A stretch of DNA of 64,000 bases from Chlorokybus atmophyticus (Eukaryota > Streptophyta > Chlorokybophyceae > Chlorokybales > Chlorokybaceae). Location of the stretch: assembly GCA_009103225.1 (NCBI GenBank), contig RHPI01002823.1, positions 907,797-971,796 on the forward strand, given 5' to 3'. Below the pieces are notes generated by a model. It ran no database searches. It was not told the DNA's origin and was given only the letters and a program-made list of their open reading frames with translations. The position numbers and the translations under genes were made by a program. Shown piece after piece: positions 13,101-29,247 of this stretch. How positions within the stretch are numbered: the stretch's first letter is position 1; the number at the start of each line of letters is the position of its first letter.

Positions 13101-14647
13101 GGTGAGCAGCTAGTATGGATACTGAGTCAATAACCGTCGTGTTGGACAGGAAAAAGCTGGCGCGGAGGCTGTTGTTTGACAAGAGCATGAACGACGATCA
13201 TGAAAGGAGTATACTGACCAAGCTCAAGCAGCAGTGCGGTGCGCAGTTTACTTCCAAGATGGAGGGCATGGTGAGTGAGCAAACTTGTTTCTGGCAAGGG
13301 GTATACCACAGCTTTTGCGTGGTCACAAGTGTGATGTTGGTGTTACATAGTGTCGCCATGTTTGTATGCAGGTCACAGATCTCACGCTAGCCAAGGAAAA
13401 CCAATCGCGCTTCGAGGAGTATTTGGGTGAACACCCAGACAAGAAACCCAACATTGATTTGACTGTGACTGTGCTGACCACCGGCTTCTGGCCAACATAC
13501 AAGTTCACAGATCTTGCCCTTCCTGAAGAAATGGTAAATACTGATAGTTCTCCTTGAGCATCACCTAGATCAGTTTGCGATTTGTTGTGATGTTGGTGGG
13601 CATACATGTGCAGTTGGTTACACTGCACTTGCTGTCTTGTCGCACTGTGCCCAAGTGTGACATGATGACTGCTGTATACAGGTGAAATGCGTTGAAGTCT
13701 TCAAGGAGTTTTATGAGACGAGGACCAAGCACCGTAAGCTCACGTGGATTTACTCCTTGGGGACATGCCAGATCACCGGCAAGTTCAAGCCCAAGCCTAT
13801 TGACTTGGTCCTTTCAACACTTCAGGTGCACATTCGATCCTTTATGACTTATGTCCACCGGTTGTAACTCAAGCTGTTGACTGCTGCATGTTGATGAGCA
13901 CAAGTAGCTGAGTTGGGTTGCGTTCACCCATCAATTGGTCACTCAGGTCTTGTTTCTTCACAGGCGGCCGTCCTGCTATTGTTCAATCAAGCAGACCGGC
14001 TTACATACTCAGAGATCAAGGGCCAGTTGAACTTGGCGGATGAGGAGGCCATGCGCATGCTGCAGTCTTTGTCCGCACTGAAGTACAAGATCTTGATCAA
14101 AGAACCGGGTGAGCGTCACATCTCACAGGATGACGTGTTCTACTTCAATTACGACTTCACAGATAAGATGCGACGTATAAAGGTAAGGAGTGCTGAGATG
14201 TGTATGTGATGCGACTATGTTGTATCGCGGGAACATGAGCGTACTTGACCACTTGCTTGCAGGTGCCTCTGCCACCCGTTGACGAGAAGAAAAAGGTGGT
14301 GGAGGATGTTGACAAGGACAGGCGTTATGCCATTGATGCTTGCATTGTGCGCATCATGAAGAGCAGAAAGACGCTGACTCACCAACAACTTGTGCTGGAG
14401 TGCGTTGAGCAGCTCAACCGCATGTTCAAGGTATGTTGTGTTGGTTAGTTGTCACCAATTTCTGTCCTGTCTAACAGGCACTGCATGCTGTCCCTGGCTC
14501 TACATGCGTGTTCGTGCACTCTTTCAACCCTCGCAATATGTGCAGCCCGACTTCAAAGTCATCAAGAAGCGAATAGAGGACCTGATTGCGCGCGAGTACC
14601 TGGAGAGAGATAAGGAGAACTCCAACTTGTTCCGGTATCTTGCGTAG
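10150..14647 (+). CDS. CUL1: Cullin 1, scaffold of SCF ubiquitin ligases
   Basis: Nineteen exons join without a break to a 742-aa protein, matching plant CUL1 in length: 10150-10283, 10771-10870, 11007-11192, 11309-11356, 11441-11644, 11724-11801, 11901-11990, 12121-12201, 12312-12374, 12445-12480, 12634-12720, 12791-12940, 13024-13079, 13150-13270, 13372-13533, 13682-13825, 13964-14182, 14263-14430, 14546-14647. The N-terminal cullin repeats bind SKP1/F-box partners ([35 protein letters not shown]). The cullin-homology domain that binds RBX1 includes [35 protein letters not shown] and [20 protein letters not shown]. The winged-helix end holds the neddylation motif IVRIMKSRK (modified Lys about residue 686) and finishes in the canonical YLA, followed by two TAG codons. 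Very high similarity to land-plant CUL1 throughout. Confidence 0.98.
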
Positions 14648-14907
14648 TAGCATGTATGTAGTGAATGGAACACCAGCATGTCAGAATGCGGTTGGTGAGT
14701 GCCATGGTCAGTGTAATGCTGTGCGTTGTGAATGACATTGTTTGTTGATGCATGGTGAGATTGCACATTGTTGGGCACCATGCCTTGTGATTGTGTGCTC
14801 ATAACACTGGCCCAAACATATGTTGGTGATGTGAGCGGAATCGTGCTCCCATGGGCCATTTTGAGAACTCTCAGCTTGCTGTAGGTTGACAACGAGGTCC
14901 TTGGTCT

Positions 14908-15030
14908 TATTGCCGATTTCAACATTGCGTGTGCATCCGATTTACAAAAGGCCGTTCCCCCGCCTGTCACATCGTGACAGGCGGGGGACGGAACGCATAC
15001 ACGAAGGTTGGAAGGTTGAAATCGGCAATA
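14908..15030. repeat. Nested perfect inverted repeat (MITE-like or hairpin)
   Basis: Outer arms are an exact 16-nt inverted repeat: 14908-14923 (TATTGCCGATTTCAAC) and its reverse complement at 15015-15030. At the centre lies a second hairpin, 14952-14970 against 14974-14991, with a 3-nt loop (ATC) and one bulged T. It pairs CCCCCGCCTGTCAC with GTGACAGGCGGGGG. It sits 260 nt past the CUL1 stop codon. It could be a miniature inverted-repeat element, a folded 3'-UTR or small-RNA precursor, or a transcription-end structure. Confidence 0.75.
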
Positions 15031-15633
15031 GCGTAGATTTGTATACAAAGATCGTATGCCACATACAGCGCGCACACATAAAAACAATGTAGTGGGATTG
15101 TTTCCTCATCCGTTGATGAGCTTGCAAGAAGTGTGTCTGAGCTGATCTGTATTGCAAATGCAAGACATGCAGTAGATGCAGCACGTACCACGCCCATGTA
15201 CATATGCATGTGCATTGCCGTTTATTGTAAGTACATATGCATACAGGAAGTTGAAGATGCTATGTCAGTCACTCAGTTTTGCCTGTGTATATATGTGGTA
15301 TTTCAGTTGCACAACAGCAGCAGGCCACGCAGACACAGAGCTTCATCCAAGGCAGGGGCATGGACTAGCTACGTGCCGTAATCAAGTGCATGCAAGTGGG
15401 GTGGAGGGGGAGAGGCAGGCAGTAGGGCAAGGCAGGAGTTGGAGGCAGGGAAGGATGACTGATCACAAGCAACCTATTGCACAGCAGATTGACTGTGCAC
15501 AGTGCTGACACGTGAGGCTATCGCCCTCTCCCTAGCCCGCCCTTGCTTCACTGTTCTCAGCTTTGCTAGAACCTTGCTCAGGTCTAAGTGTAGCTTAGCT
15601 TGAAGGGCCCTCAGTGCTTGTCTAAATGCATGC
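15031..15633. other. Intergenic between hairpin and RT fragment
   Basis: No coding signal. About 15395-15460 is a purine-rich stretch of GGCAGG/GGGAG words. Confidence 0.35.
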
Positions 15634-16246
15634 TTGTCACTGCGCAGTGCCTTTGGTTTTGTGGCCCCTCCACACATGCAGAGCACTGGTGACGTACAGC
15701 TGTTAGCAAGGTGCTCGCGTGGCGTACTGCGATACATAGACAATCTGTTTGTGGCGGGTATCCCGGAGTTTGAGCATCTGCTGTACAGAGGACCGGGTGT
15801 CCCAGGGGGAGGCATATACCCGCGAGACATTCTGACGGTGACCAGCACTGCCTGCGGTACTTCAGTCTCATTTTTGGATCTGTTAGTGTTCCAGACGGAA
15901 GTGGGAATGTGTACCAGACTATACTGCAAGCGTGATCTGCCAGACTTCGCCAACGTACCACGCCACCGAGCACCCCTACCATCGTTTAATCTACCTCGCA
16001 CAGTGAAGTTGGGCGTCGTCGAATCCCAGTAGCGCAAGATTCAGTCGCGTTTGCACCTACCGGACTCACTTCGTCAGCGCCATGTCCGCGCTGCTCCTGG
16101 GCATGCAGCAGGACGGACACCCCATGAAACGCCTGTTGGCGACGCTGCGTCACAAGATGTTGACAGCGAACACCTACGTATACTGCACACCACCGCAGCT
16201 CTTGTACAAGCTAGTGTTTGCGGAAGTGCGCAAGCACCGGGCCTGA
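15634..16246 (+). pseudogene. Decayed reverse-transcriptase fragment (Penelope-like or related)
   Basis: The frame at 15634-16032 contains LRYIDNLFVAG, which aligns with the RT motif C (YxDD, here YIDN). It then has SVSFLDLLVFQ and PRTVKLGVVESQ, the usual order in Penelope-like and related RTs. After a one-nucleotide frame change, the frame ending at TGA 16244-16246 continues with RFSRVCTYRTHFVSAMSALL and KRLLATLRHKM, the region that normally follows. The N-terminal RT motifs, endonuclease and element ends are not seen, the catalytic Asp pair is changed, and the frame is broken, so this is a dead remnant. Family assignment is from motif spacing only. Confidence 0.5.
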
Positions 16247-16906
16247 CTGTACGAGCCACTGCACGGGGAGCAGGCTGCTGCTAACCCAGCTTGCCCGTGC
16301 CACAGACACAACAAACCAACCCCACCACCCAACCCTACCAGCTGCACCTGACCAGCACAGCAGCACAGCCCCAGCGTACGACCTAAAGGTCCCTGCCCAG
16401 CGCAGTGCTGACGTGAGCACTGCGCGGCAAGGGTTGTCGACAACTGCGGCACGCAGCAGCCCGCGCAGTAGTGGCTGAGAGGAGGGCGGAGGCAGAGGGA
16501 GCGGAGGGAGAGGGGGGAGTTGTCTAGCATGTTGATGCTGTTGTCGCTGTAGCCGTGGTTGACAACGGACTGACCAGCGCCCATGTGAGCAGGTACTAAC
16601 TGAATGCATGCTTGTATGTCTAACGGGGCGGGCTAGCATTGGTATAGTGTAGCAAGCAGCCATAGAACTAGCCCGGTGGTTTAAATTTGATGTGTAAAGC
16701 GTGTGTATGCTTGTGCTGATGCATGCCATTCGCATTGTCCACATGCATGCTGCCACCGTACCATACCCTTTATATACACCATTATAAGCTGCTGGCTTGT
16801 CCTTGCTGTGGCATACGTCTGGATACAGGAATTTCGACACTGCGTTACGAACTCACAACGCAAAAGAGGTGGTCACTGGCGGCAGGGCTTGGCAGTGACG
16901 TCGGCA

Positions 16907-20714
<3,808 letters not shown>

Positions 20715-22019
20715 GGTTCTAGTAGTCCCTAGCACGACTCAGTTGGGGGTTAGTGTGATTGGATATATGCAGGAGCTGGTAGGGCTACAGGGCACATTGG
20801 TGAGTGCGGTGCTACAGTCTGACCTCGTTGTAGGAATCACTTGGCTTTGGAATTGGGTGTTGGCATAGCTATGTAACTTACTTACTACAGTGAGAACACC
20901 GTCAGCATTAATACGTTGTCTATGATGCATCTCAAGTTTCACAACGACCCACCCCCGTCCATTTTCTATCCATGCTGTTCTGCACCCATGCTACAGTTGA
21001 TTATTTGTAGATGTCAACACTTCTTTACTTCAACACATGTGGGACTCTTGAGCTAGTTGTACAGATATGCTGGCAGTAGTTGGAGACATGCATGACCTCA
21101 CTCACAGCATGCCAAACAGCAACACGCAAGCACATTACAACACACGGTGGAGTACACAGCACTGCGAAAAGGGAGTGCGACGTGCTGTGCGTATGCATGC
21201 TGCGCACTAACGGGCGCAAACCCTAACGACGCAGCCACAGCAGGGTGTATGACGCTATTGTGGGTGGAGGTGGTGATGTGGGCGGAGGAGGAGGGGGAGT
21301 CCGTTGGGTCTGCTGCTGCTGCTGCTGCCTCGGCTAAGACTGGGCCGCTAACCAACGGCCGTTGTGCAGGTGAACGCATATGCATGTGCATGCTTACATG
21401 GCTAACGGGGTGGTAGGGATAGTGCAGCGTGTGAGGTAGTGAATGAACCCGGTGGTCAACCTGACAATGGTGTTGTTGGTATGCGCTATGTCACTCTGCA
21501 TGCTGCTGACTGGGCATGCCACTATGCATGTGCATTGCCGTTTCGCATTGTATGTACAACCACAATGGCTATACACACTGTTTGTTCCTCACTATACTAC
21601 ACTAGTCTAGACCTCCCCGTTAGGCATGCATACATGCGTATTAGTAGTGCATTACCTGCCCACACGGGCTCTGTCAGTTGGTGTTGGCAAAGGCAGCAGT
21701 AGCAGCAGCACAGCATGACGACTCCCTCCCTTCCGCCTGCTCTCCCTCTCCCCCCACGACATGTGCGCTGATTGTGGTAGTGCCACATGTGGAGACGTGC
21801 AAACATTATTACATGATGTGGTTGACTTGCATGTGTGGACCCAAACATCTACACTACATGCTGTCACTATGAGCCACAATCAACACAAGCCGTGTGTGGT
21901 TAAGGCTCTATGTGGAGGGCTGAGGGATGAGGCTGGGGGTTGTCGCGATGCTAGTAATGCATTACAGTGCCCGCAGCCAAGGTCAGTAACAACGGGTTCG
22001 AACAATTGTGCTTGTGTTG
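20715..22019. other. Intergenic, no gene recognised
   Basis: Mixed sequence with many GCATGC/TGCATG words and a short CTG-type run (21310-21330). Parts of 21370-21460 resemble 16590-16690 (words such as CTAACGGGG and CCCGGTGGT), suggesting a dispersed non-coding repeat, but its borders were not defined. Confidence 0.35.
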
Positions 22020-22439
22020 AAAGGGTCTTGAAAACAATAACTGCATGCAAGCAGCGGTGTATACTCAATCCTTTACACGATACTTAGCGGTGCCAATGCT
22101 GGCTGAAGAAACCAACAAAAGGCAACATACCTGTACAAGTACACCCCTCAAGGAGCTTGGTTCACCCTTGTGCAGGGAGAGCAATCCCCTGTATAGAGGG
22201 GGCCCCAATCAGTTGTCGTGTGCTGCGTCGTGGTCGTCATCGCCGTTGTCAGCGTCTGTGAAGCCAGTGAAGCCCGGCCTGACCACCACGCCTCTGCTGC
22301 GGAGGCCCCGTCCTGCCCTGTGCTGCCCCGTCCAGCCCTGTGCTGCCCCGTCCACTGCGCAATTGCTTAGCAGTCATGTGGGTTGCTGCGTTTTAGTTGG
22401 TTCCAGCTGCTCTGGGCCCCCGTTCATTTCCTTGTTTTG

Positions 22440-25270
22440 TGCTTGTAATGCTGGTGTATGACTGCGTGTGCTATGTAGCTTGTTAAGCATGAAATAGCAT
22501 TTCCATGCTTTACATGTATACCACACGGAGGATGGCCAACAATTGCAATACACAATCTAGCAAGACCCATATGTACAGTTGAAAAGAAGTTGACAGTGCT
22601 TGCTCTACCACAACTTGCGCGTACACCGCACTGCGCTGGGGTTGTCGGGAGCGCGCACCTTGCAGCATTTTTCCCGCACATGCTCACAACACACTTCTGG
22701 GCAAACTGCTCCCGCCCGCACTTGCACATGCGCACCCAGGGTCCAGCAGGATGCGCAACGTGCGGGAGGTACATGCCTATGTTGGTGTTTGCAAGTCTGG
22801 CGTGGTGCTCAGGATGCTGTAAGGCCCACTGCACCAACTCCTGCATCCGCTTCTCCCCCTCTCGCCGCATCGTCTCCTCAAGCTCCCGCATCTCCCGCAG
22901 ACCCCCGCATACATCCTCCGCCCACATGTCCAGACGCTCCCGATGCACTCTCCTCTGCTCTGTCAACACTCTCGTCTGCTCTTCCTGCAATTGCCGCTCC
23001 TCCTCTTGCAAGCCCTGCTTTTTTCGCCTTTGCTGCTCAAGCAGCTTCCGCTGTGCGCCACCCTCCATGGTTTCCCAAACATGCACTCGATGTCGTCCTC
23101 CTCGTAGCCAACCTGCCAATATAGGCGTGTGTCAGAAGGCGCGTGCACACACACTCATATGCATACATGCCATGCATGTGTTTATGTTACTATGAGCAAA
23201 AACGGCTGTTCAATGGCAACTCTCTTGCATGTCTATGTGGGCAGCCATACAGCAGGCATTGCAACACTCTCCACTTATAAGCAACCACACAAAATACACA
23301 AAGTACAGTGCTTACCTCCCCGCAGGTAACGCAGCACCACACAAGGTGTATATTTCTGAGCACCTTGCGCAAGCGGTTTTGAAACAGCTCAACCGCTCTG
23401 TTCTTCACGTTAACATTATGCATTAGAAGTGCCTTGTTGCCGCTCTATGCCTGCATCATGACGCTGCGCGTCTACAATGCCCTGTCGTGTCTTTCAACAG
23501 CCTGCCTGACGCGCACACGCACACACACACACGCACACACACACGAGCGCGCGCATGCACAGTTATGCGTCGCATGTGTGCTGCTGTTGCAATGGTCATC
23601 CAAGGACAATAATCAACACCTCAATGCACAGTGTGCCTTGACCCACGCAAGCTAATGACACGGCTTGAGACAGGCCAAACGCACATGCAATCGTGCTCAC
23701 CTTGCGTCTTCCTCTTTGCGCTCTGCAATGTTGAATGCCTCAGCAAACCGCAGCTCACCGTCCTGCTCGTCCTCCTCATCACCAGTGTCATAGCCACCAA
23801 GATATTCCGCAGTCTCGAATCTCTTTGGATTGTGATTGATCTCATCCGCCCCATCCCACACCTCCGCACTAAGATAGGCTCAACATGCTTGTATGCGCTG
23901 TAAAGTATGTATGAGTAGCCATTGTCGTCATCATCAAAGTAGTTGATGAATCCTTGTCGAGCCTTTCGCTGCAGGCAGATGAACTTGGTGATGTCCGTGC
24001 TTTAGAATATTGCTACTTGTTCAAACCGATAGACTATTGTAAGCGTACTTGCAATTGCACAACGGAAGTATACATAACACACGCAAGTGCACTGCACAGC
24101 CACAAGATAGCATGAATTGTCATTGATGGGTTTGGAAAGGTCGACAGCTTTTATATAGACAACAAGACTTGCGGTCTTTGACAACTAGCATGCGACAATC
24201 GTTGCTAACACAAATAAACATACTAATATTGCTTGCCTCCAAGGAATGGCAGGAACAGTGTTGTTGTTGCAATGGTTGCATTTGTTAAACAATGTGCGAC
24301 AAGAGTGCAAAACACGCTCGTTCCCTCTTGAATCACACGCATGCACCACTACCAAACTCGCAGCTATGTACGCACACAAATATGGCTTGGTGACCTGGCT
24401 GGTCTAAGTAGCATACACGCTTGTATAAGAAGCAACAACGACAACACGTGCATATCCAGTTAGCACAGACCCAAGGCACAGCATGTCAGCAGCCAACATA
24501 TAAACCCTCCCATGCACATACACACACCTGCATCTACTGTGACGTAATGTAGGGGGCAGCATCTGCGCCCATCGCAGGACCGCCGTTCTAGCCCACCTCG
24601 CTTCCGCCGTGCGCTTCGGCAGCGCATGGATGACACGCAGCTCCTCACCTGCCAAGCTGCATTGAATGAGCAGAAAAAACGATAACAACGATGATGGTAA
24701 CAATCGCTAACCGTGTGCTTAGGCAATGCGATTGTTCACATGCGTGTGATGGCATTGGTGTATATGTGTCTGCACATGCACGTAATTGTGTACAATACGC
24801 GTTAACTTCAACTCTGCATCCTTTGGTACAACAGTATTCAATGCTTCAATATGCACAGTTACCACAAAAACCAACTTGCTGAGAGAAAATACTGAAGACA
24901 TAAAGTACGAGTGCTAGATCGTATAAGACAACAAAACAACTGGCTGCTTTGCTGACCCGGAGGAAGGTGGGCCCCGATCGCTCTAAGCAGCTCCGGGGGC
25001 AGCACGGGCACGTCAGCTCTGGGAATATCGCCTTTCGTGTCGATGGAAACGCTGCAGACGCTGCCCTCAACAGCACCGACACTGACACTGACACCGACAC
25101 CGATACCGACACCGACGCCGTCCTCCCCCATACGGCGGCGGAGCTTGTCCCCCGGAAGCCGCATCCAAGGCATGTAGCATATTGGCAACCAGCACCAAGC
25201 CTGCGACACACTTTGAAAGCAAATTAAACACTTGTTGGTTGGCGCAAAGCCCGTTGGGTGGCAACATCAA
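22440..25270 (-). pseudogene. Unit 1 copy of an unrecognised multi-exon gene (F-box-like, coiled coil, Cys-rich)
   Basis: Reading the minus strand from the right. Near 25150-24960 an exon ends ADVPVLPPELLRAIGAHLPPG, an F-box-like start. Near 24655-24535 comes EELRVIHALPKRTAEARWAR. Near 23990-23700 is ITKFICLQRKARQGFINYF, then an acidic stretch with TGDEEDEQDGE and FNIAERKEEDAR. Near 23470-23320 is a segment ending LRNIHLVWCCVTCGE. Near 23110-22810 a Glu/Arg/Gln-rich coiled coil includes RKLLEQQRRKKQGLQEEERQ. Near 22740-22600 a Cys cluster reads MCKCGREQFAQKCVVSMCGK. The same segments recur in units 2 and 3. Frame breaks occur in the VWCC exon, at the start of the coiled-coil exon, and at a run of five A inside the Cys cluster. 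It is called a probable pseudogene, though sequencing indels could explain some breaks. Function unknown. Confidence 0.5.
25060..25130. repeat. (GACACC)n-type microsatellite inside an exon
   Basis: About ten hexanucleotide units of GACACT/GACACC/GATACC. On the minus strand they read as a Val-Ser/Gly-Val run within the F-box-like exon of unit 1. Units 2 and 3 lack this expansion. Confidence 0.8.
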
Positions 25271-27439
25271 GTCATTCGCAGCGACGGCGTGGGTGGCATC
25301 AAGCTTGGAAATTCCAAGGCTTGTAACTTAGCAGACTTAAGAGTTGTAGTCAAGCAGCTTTAAGTGGCAGGTATTTGTCGTAAAAGCTTCGCCACACCTG
25401 CGCAACCATGCAACTGCATTTTTGCATACCAAATCAAGCTAGCAACAGGTAACAACTCAGTTTGAAAGTATGTAATCGTATATACTAAAGGGTTGGCTAG
25501 AGTTCAAATGCAAGCATATGTAAGCTGCTATAGCAAGGGTGGCGTTAACGTACTGACAACCACAACGACGACAACAAAACAACAAGACACGCGGATGATC
25601 TCGACCTACTTGCGTGGCAGCCGCCATGTCAGCATGCATGAAGTGAATACAACCAATGCCAATGCCGTCATGCTTCAGCTTGGGATCGTCAAGTTCATAG
25701 TATCATACCAACCATATCATACCAACTCGCATACCCATAGTATGCGAGGTGGACAGAATATTTTATGATTTATAATTCGCAGCACGTGCAAATGACCAAT
25801 TCATGCCCGTGCTACTGAATCATGCCATCCACCCCAGCTAGAGTTGGTTCGCATACCATCTACCTAGTTTTGCGAACCGGCTCCATAAGCTGCTTCGAAC
25901 ACGTTGCGCGAGCACCAGGGGTGTATTTCAAGCTCCAAGGGGAGAGAGGGAGGGGGGCAATCAAAACATGATGACAGCTCCATGAATGTGCTCTGCAGCG
26001 GTGTGTCACAATTTGTTTTCTGGTCTTTATGGGCGCCGCGTGCTGGAGGGGAACTTCCTCAAAGGTATTGGCAGTAAGTGCGTGACTAGCTCGTGCTTGG
26101 TAAGCATTGCTTAAGGAATAATGCACATGGATTGTTGCATGCCGGGTGATGAGCGAAGGTCTGTTGTCATCATAATACGGGCCAACTTGACAAGGCATTC
26201 TACGCGAGGCAAAATGCACCATGAATGTGGCAAAGGGCGGAGCCCCGATGAAGAGGAAAGGGACTTACCACCAAGAGCGGTAATGTGTTAAGGACTTTTG
26301 TTTTGCAGGCTTAAGACCTGAGCACACCCTATAAGCCTATATTTAACTTGTAGAATGGCTTACTTATCGTTGAGAGTATGACTTATTTTCAGCGCCAATA
26401 GCTACTATGCGTCATAAGATCAAAATGTTGATCGTGGCTAAAGATTTGTATGTTTGTAAACACCTACAGTTGTGCATTGCGTGACTCACTGCATCAATGG
26501 CTGCCGCAGTGACTATGGTAGCGGTTTAAGTAATGCAATTAGAAAGATAGAAACATAGGGCTTGAAACCGTTTCATGTGAAATGCGGCATGTGCACGCTT
26601 TCGTGCTTGCAAAGGCCAATGCTACGGCTGTTGGTGTAGGGGCCGCACAGTAAGGGTAAATCTGCCAAAGTTGGAGCCACATTGCACACGAGCAAGGTAT
26701 TGCATTGTAAGGTAATACATCACTGTGCCCCTGAAAACATGCATGATTAAAAGTCTAAACGTCGTGTAAAGGTATGCACTAAAGCTGATGGGTACACAGG
26801 AGTTGCGAGGGATATTCTCATGCATAACAACAATTGGTATTAATACTGTGCAAATCACGTTGGTGTACACATACCTTGACTTATTGTGTATGCATATCAA
26901 CAACAACCTGCAAGCATGTGCAGTGTGCAATTAAGGCTGTATGCATTGCTTGTTGTCATAAGCACATTAATGTGTTATAAACTAACGACCTCCTCCTTAT
27001 AGGAAACCGATTAGCTTTAAGGTTTGTCTTTACCATGTCATCTCGCTATTTTACATATTAAACACCGCAAAGACCAATATCTTTGCAACAAGGCAGAACG
27101 ATTTACATGTTAAATGAGTAGATCATTAAACATAGATGGGGACTGTAAGCTGATGTTATCAGATGTGCGCTGATATGAGTGAGCAAGATTTGTCACGTAG
27201 ACATCATGTCGGAACACTATTGTGATTACGAGAATAGATCGTAGGTTTAGTCAGTGACTGCATGCCATGCATCGACATCATTTCAAAGGTACTCAGCAGT
27301 GCCATGGCTGTCTAAAACCAAACAGTACAAATACTTGTGTACAAGCACAGCCTTCAAGCAGCTTGGTTCGCTTAGTACAGGGAGAGAAATTGCCTACACA
27401 TATGCCATGCGCAAGCCAACAACCGGAACTCATAACTCA

Positions 27440-27847
27440 GCAAGACCTATACGTATAGTTCGAAACAAGTCGACAAAATGCTTGCTCTACGTATACCACA
27501 AGTTGTGGCGCGCACACCCCATTGCGTAGGGGTTGTAGAGAGAGCGCTTATTGCAGCAGTCCTTGCACATGCTCGCAATACATTTCTCGGCAGACTGCAA
27601 CCAACACTCGCACGTGAAATGCCAGGATCCAAAAAAGTGCGCAACACGCGTGTTTCGGATTGCATTGCCTCCATGTCTGTTGTTTTACCAAGGGTGCTGT
27701 GAGCGCCACCGATACAACTCCTGCCTCCGCTTTACCATTGCTTAAACGTGCTTCTCCATGTCCTGCCGGTTCTTCACCTTTTGCACTTGATGCTCCCTCC
27801 ACACCTGCAAGCCCTTGCATGGATGCTCTACCCTCACATGCGCGCTC
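27440..27847 (-). pseudogene. Unit 2 gene copy, 3' part (left of the retrotransposon)
   Basis: Carries the Cys-rich terminal exon of the repeated gene: CECWLQSAEKCIASMCKDCC followed by about 15 residues and CARH. This is the most intact version of the pattern CxC-x5-A-x2-C-x3-M-C-x2-CC-x(n)-CxxH, probably a zinc-binding module. Part of the coiled-coil exon runs up to the insertion. The rest of the gene lies at 39061-41345. Confidence 0.5.
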
Positions 27848-28736
27848 TGTCGTGCCTGCCATGGTCGAGGGCAACCTTGTCTCGGACAGGCTGTGGAGGA
27901 GTGCTAGTGCTGCACGCATGCTAGTGTCGTGCATTGCATTGGAGTCATGTAAGCAAAAGACAACCCCCCAATTGTGGGCATAGGCTTGAAGATGAGCCTA
28001 CGCGGTAATCAGTGCAGTGGACGAGCCGATGCCGCTCACCACCTTTGTGTACAGACTGTGTCGTAGTGCACACAGTCAACAAGCCACTACGATAGGTAGT
28101 GCTGTGGACACAGTTCTTTGCATGAGTGGATAGAATGATACACTGTTAAGTGAGGTGAATGAGTGTGCAACACGTGGATACAACACCCTGACTACTGAAA
28201 CAACACACCACCGTCAAGCTCACAGCAATGACAGGCACAGCGCACAAGAGCATGCACCGTGTCTCACGCAGTAAGGGAATTCTTGGCAACCGGGGCAGCG
28301 TGCTTCCAGTTCAAGTCGCTTCACAAGCTCTTTAGAAACAGAGTCTTTACTTCTTAATACTCCTAGTACTCACAGTACTCACTTACAGTGTCACCAGCCA
28401 GTCTGGTGACGTGATTTCCTACTTATACATGTCAAATCATGATTGTGCAGTGCCACGCGGGCATTAGGCTAACGGTCACATCGAGGCCTCATGCTATTTC
28501 GGAAATCTCGTAAGACTCGATATAGCACATGTGTTATTAACAGACTTACAACTGATCAGCTACGCGCGGTCCCTACAGACAGGTCTATAAAGTAGCCCTA
28601 GCTACATGCTACATGAGAGGTACAGTAGCTAGCAGTAGGCTGGGGCTCGCGCGGTCTTCATGCTGGTAGCCCGGGCGTGGGGCTGGGTGTAGGCATGCTC
28701 GAGAAGGACTGGCATGCGAGGGTAGATGGCATGACA
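27848..28736 (-). repeat. LTR copy 1 (outer left), full length 889 nt
   Basis: Starts TGTCGTGCC and ends GGCATGACA on the + strand. 28074-28736 aligns without gaps to the right LTR (38394-39056) with 11 differences, 8 of them transitions. It is separated by only two bases (GC, 28737-28738) from a second LTR copy starting at 28739. Confidence 0.9.
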
Positions 28737-28738
28737 GC

Positions 28739-29104
28739 TGTCGTGCCTGCCATGGTCAAGGGCAACCTTGTCTCGGACAGGCTGTGGAGGAGTGCTAGTG
28801 CTGCACGCATGCTAGTGTCGTGCATTGCATTGGAGTCATGTAAGCAAAAGACAACCCCCCAATCGTGGGCATAGGCTTAATGATGAGCCTACGCGGTGTT
28901 CAGTGCAGTGGACGAGCCGATGCCGCTTGCCACCTTTGTGTACAGACTGTGTCGTAGTGCACACAGTCAACAAGCCACTACGATAGGTAGTGCTGTGGAC
29001 ACAGTTCTTTGCATGAGTGGATAGAATGATACACTGTTAAGTGAGGTGAATGAGTGTGCAACACGTGGATACAACACCCTGACTACTGAAACAACACACC
29101 ACCG
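28739..29104 (-). repeat. LTR copy 2 (inner left), cut by assembly gap
   Basis: The first 366 nt match LTR copy 1 with about 8 differences, then run into the N gap. It should be the element's own 3' LTR. Given an 889-nt LTR, either the 143-base gap underestimates its true size or this copy is truncated. Confidence 0.88.
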
Positions 29105-29247
29105 NNNNNNNNNNNNNNNNNNNNNNNNNNNNNNNNNNNNNNNNNNNNNNNNNNNNNNNNNNNNNNNNNNNNNNNNNNNNNNNNNNNNNNNNNNNNNNNN
29201 NNNNNNNNNNNNNNNNNNNNNNNNNNNNNNNNNNNNNNNNNNNNNNN
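29105..29247. other. Assembly gap (143 N)
   Basis: Run of N between LTR copy 2 and the integrase end. Near-identical LTR copies on both sides of the internal region probably collapsed or blocked the assembly here. Confidence 0.99.

Larger units (their letters stand above)
22020..27245. repeat. Tandem unit 1 of a three-copy segmental repeat
   Basis: First of three head-to-tail copies. Shared landmarks with units 2 and 3 include a GGGAGAG(C/A)AAT block (near 22175, 27385, 43070), the Cys-rich exon, the coiled-coil exon and the LPPELLRAIG exon. Units 1 and 2 also share a block near 25560-25850 / 42060-42310 and the trailing AT-rich stretch (27030-27250 / 42740-42960). Divergence is high, so the duplications are not recent. 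Confidence 0.65.

Noticed and set aside
22590-23195. Long plus-strand frame of about 200 codons
   Set aside because: It is the antisense shadow of the coiled-coil and Cys-rich exons on the minus strand, which are conserved among the three tandem units.
28739-29104. CRISPR-like or satellite interpretation of the repeated blocks at 27.8-29.1 kb
   Set aside because: Only two 889-nt-class copies with TG...CA ends next to a gypsy pol; they are LTRs.
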